Notes under the pieces: model-generated | Database searches by the model: none | What the model was told of the DNA's origin: nothing | Seen by the model: the letters and a program-made list of their open reading frames with translations, nothing else | Shown: positions 5,628 to 17,200 of the stretch, in pieces | Layout of the letters: the number at the start of each line of letters is the position of its first letter | Numbering within the stretch: the stretch's first letter is position 1 | DNA from: Euryarchaeota archaeon UBA53 | GTDB lineage: Archaea; Thermoplasmatota; Poseidoniia; Poseidoniales; Poseidoniaceae | Direction: 5' to 3' | Assembly: GCA_002507425.1 (NCBI GenBank) | Contig: DAZU01000085.1 | Coordinates: 1 to 19,719 of the forward strand | Length of the DNA: 19,719 bases | Program-made: the position numbers and the translations under genes

Positions 5628-8225
5628 TTATGAGATACGCGTCCATGTTCCATCATCACTGACTAACCATGATGTTAGTTCCCCACTTGAATCAATGTAC
5701 CATCCAGTTTTTCCTTGCTCTGTTCCAGGGGCAGCTTGCATAACTCCAGTTTTCTTAGCTCTTGCAGCAAGTTTTGCTCGCAAATTCTCAGTTGATTCTA
5801 CCTCATTGAGATTATTTCCCATTGTTGAATCTTCATTTTCTGCCTCTGAATTGGGTTTATCATCTTGAGGTTCTTTGCCTAAATCGGATTCGATTCCTTT
5901 AGATTCCTCGTTTTCATCATCCTCTTCTTGATCTTCTTCATCCCAATAATAATCTTCACTTTGTTGAGATTTTATTCTTCGAATTAAGACGACCATTATA
6001 GCGATAAAAAGGAAAATAATTATTGAAACTAGTGTTAATGCTGTATTTGAATTTCCTAACCCACCTCCGAACAAAACGGGGTCGACATCAAAAAAACTCT
6101 GAGCAACAAGATTATTCCACTTTATAGTGCAAGACTCGGACTGGCCTGATTCATCTAAGGTAATCTCGAATGTATCGTCAGAAATGTGCCTAGCGTTTCC
6201 CGCTGTACAGCGAATTTCAACTTCATCTGGAATTACAGGCACAATATTTCCTGCACTATCAATCGAGTAGACTCGAATTATCATTGCCTTTCCTTCGCTA
6301 GGATTGTTATCGGGAATTTCTGCAAGTAATCTTACAGGATCTCCGTCTTCAACAGATACTGTGACATCAAGAATAGCAAATCCAGTTTTCATTCTCAAAT
6401 TCCAATCACCTGTTTTACCGCCCTCAATAATCCAAAATCCATCGCCTTGTGATGATGGGGAAATTATGCCTTGTGGGTCCTCGAAATCAAAATCAACATC
6501 AATCGCTAACGCTTCATTACCGTGAACATCTAGTGAGGTTAATGTGATCTCAAATCGCTCACCACTTTTTACAGTTATTCCATCATCAGGATGAATGTTG
6601 AGGTATCTTGCATTACCAGGTATGACCTCAATATCTGTAATTGCAAATACTCCTCTTGCAGTTGCACGAATTTCATGCATTCCAATCGCGTTTGGAGCCC
6701 ATTTATTACCAGCAAGTCGGATTTCCATTGTCATGTCGACCCCATCAACTATCCATGTTACCAAAATATCATCCAGAAGGTTTCCATACTCATCTTCGAA
6801 AATAGGTTGTAAATCTAACACGCCATCAGACTGAATCTTGGTTCCACTATCTGGTAGTATGATCTTTGCAAGTTCTCCCGGAACTACATTTAGAATTCTC
6901 TCAACAGAATGCGTAACCTGAGTTTCGTTGTCAAACCAGTTTGCTGAAATTGAATAATCTCCTACTTCACCGGGACGTATCAATATCCAGTCGTCTTTAT
7001 TCTCTGTGATAAGGTCATCATCAACAGTCCATACACCATCGACATATCGTTGATTACCGGCAGTATCATATGCTGTTATTGAAGCAATAACTGAATCTCC
7101 CGATTTGATAATATCTTCAGAAAATAGAATATCTATCTCTGATATTATTCCGAACGCAACATCGACTTGTAAAGTAGCTGAAAAGCCTTCATCACTAACA
7201 GATATAGTCCAACTGCCTACCTTTGTAGGAGTCCAAATTATGCTTTCATTCTGCATCGTGAGCGAACCTGTTGGCACACTCCAGTTCAGTAAGGGTAGAT
7301 TCACAATTCCCGAGTTACCTAGAATATCAGATTTTATTGCCGACAAAATAATTGGAGAACCTGTTCTAGTTTCATTTGTGTTTATATCAATGCTTAATCC
7401 GGTTGCTTGGGCAGGTAAAACATGTATAAAACCCGAACCTATCACTCCAGAAGTGCTCGTTACAGAGACGTTCCAAAACCCTAGTGCTGAGCCAAAGAAA
7501 ACTCCGGTTTGCGATATGGTACCGTTCTCAACTGACCATGTCAACTCTCCTGCCCTGGTTATGTCTACTAAATTTCCATAAGTATCGTAAGCGGTTGGCA
7601 TTACGTGTAATGTGTCTCCACTTTGGACCGTTAGACCATAGGGTATCTGAATTGATGCCGGGTTACCCGCTGATATGTTGAAACTAATTCTTGATTCCAA
7701 TTCAAAATAAATTACACGCATTACTGCATTACCAATTCTATCTGGTTTCCATGTATTATTCTCATAATCAATTAATCCATTTTGACATCTCCATGTCAAA
7801 TCCCCATCTACAAAATTTCCCGCTCTGTCAACTAGTTTTGCATTGAGTTCAACATACTGATCTACTGTTATTTCGGTCGAATTAATGAAAGTGACAATAT
7901 CACTGGGTATTCCGGGGACAACCTCGATGCTTGTTGATGAGTTGATGTTACCAGCACTAGCAGTTATTGTGGTTTGACCGGATTTCCCTGGGATAAATAA
8001 TCCGTATTGGTCGATACTCCCCTCACTAGAACTCCAAATTATATCTTCATTGATTGGATTTCCCGATGAATCTTTAACAACGGCGTTGAACTTTATTGTT
8101 TGGTCAGCGCTTACCGAGGTTTCGTGCGATTCAATTTCTATAATATCAGGTGTTGAAGCGAAGACGTTGGTTGCTAATTGAGCCAACATTATCGAAACGA
8201 GGAATATACATATTCGATTTTTCAA
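5628..8225 (-). CDS. Membrane-anchored surface protein with eight Ig-like repeats (short paralogue)
   Basis: The 865-residue protein has an N-terminal signal peptide (about 1-23, ending near VFAS). About eight Ig-like domains of the bacterial Ig/invasin type, each 80-95 aa, follow; each carries a D..GN centre and a W/F...G...V strand pattern and ends in a PG or DG junction. A membrane span lies at about 726-750, with a stop-transfer RRIKS. The cytoplasmic tail is very acidic, and the C-terminus is Trp-rich (GWYIDSSGELTSWLVSDDGTW). The predicted topology is outside-in with a short cytoplasmic tail. The start is TTG at 8223-8225: GGAGG at 8232-8236 lies 6 nt upstream and the signal peptide follows immediately. 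It is 51 nt downstream of the 3024-residue gene and shares its stalk, anchor and tail layout but lacks the DNRLRE head. It could be a cell-wall stalk, an adhesion partner or an S-layer component; no enzymatic motif is seen. Confidence 0.85.
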   Translation of the reverse strand: MKNRICIFLVSIMLAQLATNVFASTPDIIEIESHETSVSADQTIKFNAVVKDSSGNPINEDIIWSSSEGSIDQYGLFIPGKSGQTTITASAGNINSSTSIEVVPGIPSDIVTFINSTEITVDQYVELNAKLVDRAGNFVDGDLTWRCQNGLIDYENNTWKPDRIGNAVMRVIYFELESRISFNISAGNPASIQIPYGLTVQSGDTLHVMPTAYDTYGNLVDITRAGELTWSVENGTISQTGVFFGSALGFWNVSVTSTSGVIGSGFIHVLPAQATGLSIDINTNETRTGSPIILSAIKSDILGNSGIVNLPLLNWSVPTGSLTMQNESIIWTPTKVGSWTISVSDEGFSATLQVDVAFGIISEIDILFSEDIIKSGDSVIASITAYDTAGNQRYVDGVWTVDDDLITENKDDWILIRPGEVGDYSISANWFDNETQVTHSVERILNVVPGELAKIILPDSGTKIQSDGVLDLQPIFEDEYGNLLDDILVTWIVDGVDMTMEIRLAGNKWAPNAIGMHEIRATARGVFAITDIEVIPGNARYLNIHPDDGITVKSGERFEITLTSLDVHGNEALAIDVDFDFEDPQGIISPSSQGDGFWIIEGGKTGDWNLRMKTGFAILDVTVSVEDGDPVRLLAEIPDNNPSEGKAMIIRVYSIDSAGNIVPVIPDEVEIRCTAGNARHISDDTFEITLDESGQSESCTIKWNNLVAQSFFDVDPVLFGGGLGNSNTALTLVSIIIFLFIAIMVVLIRRIKSQQSEDYYWDEEDQEEDDENEESKGIESDLGKEPQDDKPNSEAENEDSTMGNNLNEVESTENLRAKLAARAKKTGVMQAAPGTEQGKTGWYIDSSGELTSWLVSDDGTWTRIS

Positions 8226-8231
8226 ACAGTT

Positions 8232-8238
8232 CCTCCCC
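8232..8238 (-). promoter_or_regulatory. Strong Shine-Dalgarno site that fixes a TTG start
   Basis: On the minus strand the sequence reads AGGGGAGGAACTGT followed by TTG. The GGAGG core is 6 nt from the TTG at 8225, and the encoded protein begins directly with a signal peptide, so TTG is the likely start. The 51-nt gap to the upstream gene and the lack of a convincing promoter suggest co-transcription with it. Confidence 0.75.
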
Positions 8239-8276
8239 TAATGATGATTCAAATTAACCCAATTATTTGTTATCGC

Positions 8277-11200
8277 TCACTCCCAAGGTTCCCATTCAGA
8301 CCTATCATTATCCCAATAATACCAAGTACCATCTTCAGCTTCAGCCCAAGCAGTTCCATCTTGGTCATCAATACGATATTCAACAGCCCAATCAGGTTGA
8401 CCGGGTGCCTCGTTTTGCAATGGTGGGCCGCTTGGCCCCGGTCCACTTGCACTTCTAGTTGATGGCACATCATCATCGTCGTCATCATAATCATCATCAT
8501 CGTCATATTCAGAGTCTCCAGAGCGTAATACCATTACAATAACCACGAGGAGGACAAGAACGATTAGTATTGCCAGAACACCTCCAGCGTAATACAATAC
8601 TCCCCCTGCTTCGAAGAATCCCATGAAGGTGCCTTCAACAACAATGGTTCCAGAAACTGATACATCGCCAACTTTGACAGTCACGGTTTGTTTCTCATCG
8701 TCGAGGGTTGTAATTGTCCAATTTCCGTTATCCCCTGAGTCCGCAGTCATGCGCCCAGTTAGTTCTATCTGCACGTTAGGTGGAACAGGGATTTGGTTAT
8801 CCCAAGCATCAAATGTTCTAACCTCTATGTCAAACGATTCAAGTTGAAGAACCGAGTCTTTGAGGATTGTTAATTCAATTCTATCGACCCTTTGGTCGGG
8901 TATAACCTTGATATCCCACTGGTTTTGAACACCGCTGGGAGCTCTGAAATTGAAAGTATAATCTCCAGCAGTAGTAGCATTCCAAGAATATTGTCCATCG
9001 GAATCACCAATTGGTCGAATAGTAGAAACAGGCACTGGTTTATTGTTTTCAGTCCATATGACGCTCTCTGCAAACGTGTTGCCATCTGCATCAGTTCCAG
9101 TTATACCAATCGCATATGTATCTCCCGCCTTCGCAGTATTTGCAGGAACTTCGATGTCTAATGAAACAGAGATTCCGTGTGTTACCGTTATCTGGACAGT
9201 TTCGCTTATGTTGTATCCGCTTTCAGAAATCGCCCATGCAGTAATTGTGTAATTACCCACCTTGGTTGCCTCCCAAACTCCAAGATTGTCGTTAACCATT
9301 GAGGTAATGTTGGCATCCCCCCCAATATCTAAGTCGACTAGTGTGTAGGTTACAATCGAAGAATCAATTATGTTTCCATCGCTATCATTCAACAGGGGTA
9401 TGAAAGTTATATCATCATCAGCATCAATGTTCTGAATTAGATTTGCAGGTTGAATAAGTGACACGCTTACAAGTTCGCCATGGTCAACAGATATTGATAA
9501 TGTTACTTCTATCGGGCTGCTTAAATTTTCATCCGAATAACTTGCCCGTAGTGTGTAAAGAGAATCCGATGCATAAACAGGAACAAACATTGTTGTTGAA
9601 CCATAAGTCATCTCTTGTAATACACTTTGATCGTTATAGAGAATATGCTCAACACTCCATGCGACGTTTTCAGTCCATGGATTTCCATCAGAATCCACTG
9701 CTTTTACTTTGATTTCTATTTCATCATCTGCGGTTATTTCCTGTAACGAACCAGTAGAATCTTCAGAATCTATCATAAGAACCAACCCGGTTATAGCGCC
9801 CTCTGTTACCTGTATAGTGGCACTGCTTTCTGTTCCAGCATATATGGCTGTTAATGTCTTGATGCCTCTATATTGTGCGTGCCATTCAGCAGGTTGTCCC
9901 TCAGTAATCATTCCGTCACTTATTGTCCAATTTTCTAACGGTATCAATACGCCTAGTCGATTGCCCATTATATCAATTCGAGTAGTATTCAGCCAAACTA
10001 TATCATCAGCAGTAACCGATGTTGCTGAGGCTGCAATCTCTAGGCTAGCGATTGCACCGTGAGATACCTGGATTTGTATTGTATGAGTTATACCACTTGT
10101 TGATTGCATTGTTATGTTGTGATTTCCAACTGTAACTGCGAAATAGGTTCCGTTTGCCTCAGTAAAGATTCCACCACCCGCAGACCAAGTTATCCCACCT
10201 CCTACGGATACGTCTAACTCGTTGCCATATTGGTCGTGTAACGTCCAAACAAGTTCGCATGTATTTCCGGCTTTGACGATATCCTCACAGCCTGTTGTGC
10301 GATAACTAACTGGTAAGCCTCCGACAACTTCAACATTGACTGTTACTACTTGCCCCATCCACTCAACCGACACTGACTGAGAACCGCTTCTATGCGGATA
10401 AAAAGTCGTTCCAATCATACTTCCATTACTTGGTGTGTAAGTTATTGTCATCCCAGGAACAGTATTCCCGTGTTGGTCCTCCACACTTGCGTAAATTGTG
10501 AATGATTCATCTGCAGTTATTGTTTCTTGAACATCCTCTACTACAAGAGTTGTTGGCAGGCCGGGTGTTACAGTAACTGTTTGTATATCACAGATAACTC
10601 CAAAGCAGGCTGTAATATTGTGAGTTCCTACGAATTCGGGTGTGAAAAGGCCGCTACTATCAATTGTTCCGTCTGAGGAACTCCAAGTAACATTTTCTGA
10701 AATACTTCCACCTACAGCATTTGTAAGTATGTGTGAAAATTGTATTTGAGTATCCGCATCGGTGTTAGATGAGACCGGAGAAACAGAAACAGAGTTGACA
10801 TCTGTGTAGTTTATGAGTATCATTGGCCTATATTGTATTGAATCCTCACTTGAGTAGAATTCAACATGTGCAGCGTTTACGCCGCTTGCCGGAGCTGGTA
10901 TAATTATCCAACCATGGTCTCCATCTATTGTCATTCCGCGGTGACCAATATCTAGCCATACTTCTGTATCACCAGGTTGTACTGTAATACTCGATATAGG
11001 GATAGCGTCATATTCGATTCCAGCAGTCAAACCAGCAGCGCTCCATGGTATTCCTGATTCAGAACTATTCCAAGTTGAGGCGGATTGAGACCATGCGCCT
11101 GTGATTAGTCGATGCACACTCAAGGTCATTGGAACAGGAGGGGGCATCTCAACTTGAAGGTTCAAAGAAGCGGAATGCACTCTTGCACTCATCGGCAGTG

Positions 11201-14200
11201 GAATTTGATCATTATCGAGAGAAATTATTGTTCGACATTCTGTATTTGGTCCCTCACAGTTTAATCCCACATTCAAAGAGTCACCTCCATGGTTTGTATC
11301 AGGCAACCCACTACCAATGTATGAGTCTCTTATGTTTGTATGTCCAAGCGTCTCTACTTCGTTACCAGTTTGGAATGTGTAGGTCCATGTATGGTCACTG
11401 TTGTATGTATTGTTTACAGGAGATCCAATCGCAAATGCCCGCCTACTCGAGGAAGGACCCGGAATTGATTCGTTTATTGCTTGAACCCACCAACTATACA
11501 CTTCCCCTGCAACAAGATCTTGGGAAAATGTGAATGTTGTTCCACTGATCTCTGAGTCAATCCAAGACTTATACTTGAGTTGCCCATCAGTAGTGGCAAT
11601 AGTGACCACGTACCCAGTGGCATTTGTTACATTGTTCCAATTTAATTGTGGTTTATCGAGAGATTCTAGTTCCCAGCTTGATGTATTGTAAAGAATCGCT
11701 CCATCCGATGGATATGTTAGAACAGGCTGAGCAGGTGGTATCACTCCATCGACGTTGTCAACATAATCCAAAATCAAACGAGGTCTCAAAGATTCTGAGG
11801 CTGTGTTATCATAGAAAGAATGACCAGATGTTGGATTTCCAACAGACTTCAGCATAACAGTGAGAGTATTGTTTCCATCTGCCACATTTGATTGGGCAAG
11901 TGAGGTAATATCCCATATTAAGAAACCATTTTCTGGTAAAACAAGCATAGTAGACCTTGTAACTTCGTTTGAAGAGCACACTGGGCTTGAATTCCAAGTG
12001 ACATTATTTTCATCAAATGTGTCGCAGGCATGGGCGCTCACTGTCAAGGAAGATGTTCCTGAAACGTTGTATCTATACAACGAAAGCAAAGCACTAGTAG
12101 GGGTCATAGTTGATGGGAATGGTAGCTCATCTAAGTCAAACGTTAGAATAATCTTTGACTCTCCAGAACCACTTGCAGATATACCCAAGTCCAGTCTTCC
12201 ATTGTTTCCGAGTTTTGTGTTTGCTCTGTTTGAGTCGATAGTAGCATCGGGTACTCCTGGTAAACTTCCTGTTTCATCAAATACTGAGCCTTCGTATAGA
12301 GTAACAGACTGATTCCCGTTTCCATCATCACTTCCAATAATTCCAGGAACTCTGTAAGAGTGAACAACAGACCATTCACCTAAACGATGATCTTGCTCTG
12401 CTCTGACTCTCCAATACACCCAGTAATCTCCGCTTGTTAGGTTATCCAATGTATAAGATAAATTAGCAGGATTCCAAGTGCCATAATCCTCGAATGTTGT
12501 GTTATTCGAGAAGTCTAGAATGATTGTTTCATTCTCGCTGGTAAAGGTTTCTGAATTGGAAATTTGCATTACCCACTTTGTTTGATTTGTATCCAGTGAG
12601 GACCAATTGAGAGTATTTATTTCAGCCCCTCTAGGTCTAGATGCACTCTCATTCCAAATTGTGCTTCCATCCAATGGTGCTAGGTTATTTGCAGCCGATG
12701 GCAACCATTGAACGCCAGTCCTCCAAGACAATTCTATTTCTGGTCTTTTTGATTCATCATCCTCGTAATTGCTACTTGCAAAATGCCATTCATCTGTTGT
12801 ATCATCTATTATGGCAAATCCTAGATCCATCTTGTCAGCACCATATGCGTGTGCACGCTGCACAGCATATGTAATATCAAATTCAATTGTGCTATCCTGA
12901 TAGCTTGCATACACTATTTCGAATGGGACATCACAGACTCCATCACGGGGAGACCAATTAGTTGAATTGCCATACGGACTGTTGTATGTTGCGCTTTGAT
13001 TCCATTGTTTAACAACTTCACAAACAGCTATTCGAACTGTCTCTTGATTGAGTTCCCCTCCGCTAATCTTTGAGAGTTCGAGTTTGGCTTGTGTGAATTC
13101 ATGAATTCCTGGAATGGGTATCGATGACCAGTCAACTTTAATCAAAGAAACAGTTTCATAATTCAAGGATGAGGAAAGGTTTGACCTACCCATGATAATC
13201 CTTGGCTCATCTTCATATGCTGAGTTACTAGATCCTGAATCGAGGTATGTATCTGTGAAAATCGTTGGATAATCTAGGCCCTCTACAATTTGCCCTTCCT
13301 GTAATGAAATTTTAGCGTCTGTTGAATTAATCATTTGACCGGTTAAGCTTGGAATATGGAACAGAGTTCCATTGCTTCTAGCACCAATGATATCATCGGT
13401 AATTGGCTGCACGAACCACTTATATGAATCTCCAGAAGAGAGGTTAGTCGGACTAGTCCAAGTTTGGTTAGTTAAGTTCCAACCCTCTAAGGAATCCCTA
13501 CTATCAAATACCGTCCATCCTTGACGTTCATCAGAATAATCGTTCCAGATTATTATTCTCCAGTCATCTACATTGGAATTATTAGGATGGCTCCATTTGA
13601 ACATCGGAGTAGATCCTGGTAGTAGCGCATGAGTAGAGGTATTCCAGATTATCTCATCAAGTCCGGGATTTGTATTAGTGCCCGAAACCTCAGGGTTTGA
13701 TGCTGCACCAGTCGACCAGGTTAAGTTAACCCAAGGTCTTTCGTTTGAGTTTCCACTTGTTGACGTGAATATTGTTTGCCCCTCTCCAATTGAACCGGAT
13801 AAGGTCAATAGGGCATGCGAGTCTCCATTTGCCAACGTTTGTTGTATAATTTCTGTAATGTCAAAGTCCATCCAATCAGCCGAGGCCCCTGGCTTAATAT
13901 CGGAAATTTCGCCTCTGTCGGATGCACTCATCGCACCCAATGAAGACCAGTTGTTTATTCCATCATAAGTCGTTCCAGTCGCATTTGTATTCCATTGAAC
14001 AAGCGATCTATGAACGGAAACTGCATTATTGGTGTCAGACCCAAATTGAGCATAAAGGTTCAGTGTAGCCTTTGAGATGTGTGCATTCTGAGGATTTGGA
14101 AGTTCTGTCAGCGGAATTTTCATCAAACTTGTAGCATTTTGGCCTGTGCTGCTGGTGCCCACTCTAAATGTCGCAGATGTGGATTGATCATTTGTAGCAG

Positions 14201-17200
14201 CTTGCCCACTATCAGCAACCCATGTGTCTATGAAGTTGGGTATGTTCAAATCAGGCATAGCCTCTCTGTGGTGCAATTCAACGGCTGCCGAATCATTATC
14301 AATACTCCATGTTGTCAAATCTGGTAATAGGAAGTGGAAGGTGTTGGACCAATTACCTATCTGATTTGTTGTGCTGGTTGCTCTGACTCTCCAATACCAG
14401 GTATTGCCTAAATCTAGTGAATCACTCACGTTGAATGTCATACCTGTAACATTGAATCCAGAATTTGTCCAACTAGTTGCCATAATCAAATCAGGAGAAT
14501 TGAACAGTTTCGTAGTATCCATTTCAACCGACCAACCTCCAACACCAGTGTTTGCTGCGGAATATGACCAAGTTAGTTGGGGTGTATCAACGGGCGACGG
14601 GTTAATTCCAGTTTCAACAGACCAAGAACCATTCAGAGGTGCTACTAAGACTGGTTCTGATGGTATAGCGTCTGAGCCCGGCACGTATACGAAGGAAACT
14701 TCAGGTCTGTTTGCAGAATTGACATTATTGGGATAGAATAACGCGTTCCTATCTGCGCCACTGCCAACTCCAACTACCCCAATTATGAAATCTACAGCTC
14801 TATCCTCTCTCATTGCGTTTTGGACTGCTAGAGTAACATCAAACTCAACCCAATCTCCAGCTGAGTACGAATTTCCAAGAGATTCTGAGTCTAATAGTCC
14901 GCCTCTTTCCCAACCTTTGGCGCCAGATGTTCCCCAAGAATTGACACCATCATAACTCGACCAAGTTGCTTTTTCTTCAGTCCAATTATTCTGCCTGCTC
15001 TCCCAAACACCAACAGTTGGCGTACCGGAAGGATAGTCAGCAAGTCTCATTTTCAGTGTTGCTGTTTTTACTGCATAGCCATCAGGTAAGAGATGACTTT
15101 CGATGTCACAGCCCATCAATATAGAGGTTTCAGATGGGAATGTATTGTATGATACTTGCATATCTTCCTCTTCGTTGTAGTTGCTGTTAGGTGTGCCACT
15201 ATCGATGTATGTGTCCATGCAGTTAGGAGCGTCACCAGCAGTTGTTGCATTTCCATGAGACAATCTCAGTCTGTGATCATCGTTTTGAAGGTATTCAGAT
15301 TCTAAATTTGAAACTAAAAATGAAGATGTTGACCACCATGAATGGTGATGACTTGATGAGTCTACTTGCGCTAATCGCCAATGATACATGACTCCCTCAT
15401 CAAGAGCATCGGATGCGGAAATTGACCAATTTCCGTCAGTTTCGGAAAATTCGGTCGCTGATGCAGTATTGAAGGAATGAACTACATTCCTAAATTCAGA
15501 GTCAGTCGATAATTGCAGCAACATGTTCCCAGACCAAGCAATAGAACCGTCCCATGAGAGGGTTGGCATCGTATTTGCAGATAGATTATGTCCGGACAAA
15601 TTCCAAGATGGATGTCCATCCACAGGGCTGGTATGAGTAGGTATAGTTGGTGGGCCATTTGACCCCCAATCATATGTTATCTCTAGTTTGGGTTTATCAC
15701 ATGAAGTAGCCTCGTTGCTGCACACGTTTACAAATTGTGAACTCGTTACATCTTGGCCAAAGGTTGAAGCAACCATCATCAGGTCTAGATATTTGCTCGA
15801 CAGTGTAGCGGGCTGGGTTGCGGAGTTACTTTGATCGTTCCAATATTGTATTGCTGCTGTAATATTTACATCAATAGAGGATGAGGTTTGATCTCCTGGG
15901 AACTCTCCAACTGACATCGATGGAATTCTTCCTCCGTCAGCCCAATCGTTAATGCCGTCATATTTTCTCCATGTAACAGTGGATTCTTCCCAATCTTCAC
16001 CGTTCATTATGTGGAAACTTACGTCAGCAGAACCACTGTAAGCGCTTCGGGTCATTACTAAGTTTGCAGAAATGATTGAGGAATTCGAGTGTAATCCTAT
16101 GTCATCAAGATTAATCCGCATCAATCCATACTGATTGGAATTTGAAGACGATCCGATGGTAATGTTCTCTGAATTGCCCATGTTAGTATTTCGAGCATTT
16201 CCATTTGAATCAACAAAAGTGTCTTCAAATGTATTTTCGGACAACCCTAAATCATTGAAATCAATTGAAATCTGCCCATAACCGTCAGATAATGTAACTT
16301 GGTGATAGGGTAAGTGAAAATATCCTAGGCTCCATTGGCCTATTGTATGGGTTGAGTCTATTGAACGAATTCTGTAATGAATGGTCGTTCCGTTATCCAA
16401 AGAGTGCTGAGAAGGGATTGTAATTGACCCTGCTGTGGAATTAATGGTGAAAAGAGAACTGTTGTCATCAGAGTTGTAATACCAGGCATCATCATTTTCA
16501 TCTTTGAAATCAGAGCTTAGCGATAATTGAACCTGAGCGTTATTGCCAGTAAATGAATCCCAAGTTATATCTGGATTGGTATCTGCGGTGAGAACAAATT
16601 CTGTTTCATCCATCAACGCAGCCCCGTCTTCAACAAAGTTGGGTGATAAACTTCCACCATTTGTATGGTTTCCAGATTGATGCGTGATTGCGAGTGTTGG
16701 TCTGTCATTTACAGACAAAGACTCCGACATGTGACAAGAGTAAGGAGTTCCTGTTGCTGCAACTATGATATTGAAATTACTTCGATTATTAATCACGGCT
16801 TCTTGAGCTATTGCTGTAATGTTAAGCTGGAAGGTGTTACTGTCATAGCCATAAAATGGAGGCTCCCAAGAACCTCTGTCATTCACATCATCCGCACCAT
16901 CCATATCCCAAAACATGCCATTGTCAGGGCCAGTCCAGGTAGCACCGCCTTCATTCCATGATTTCTTCAGCCGTGCGGTGTAGATGTTGATATTATCAAT
17001 TTCAAGCGGGTCAATCTCACATGTCAGGTTTAGTGTGGCGCTGGTTACCATATCCCCTGAAGGCACTGTGTTATTGAAAGATAACAAGATACGAGACTCG
17101 CCTGCCATAGTCTGCCCGATATCAGAAGTTTCGTTGCTTCCTAGGTTTGTGTTTGGTGAATAAGAATCTATGGCAGTGTCATTAAGTAACGTCATTGCAG

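Noticed and set aside
7105..7581. Plus-strand open frame of about 158 codons inside the 865-residue gene
   Set aside because: Antisense to a coherent Ig-repeat protein; no signal, domain or start signal of its own.
11129..11533. Plus-strand open frame of about 134 codons inside the giant gene
   Set aside because: Composition is a mirror of the real minus-strand frame, with no recognisable domain and no ribosome-binding site. The same holds for the other plus-strand frames between 8277 and 17351.
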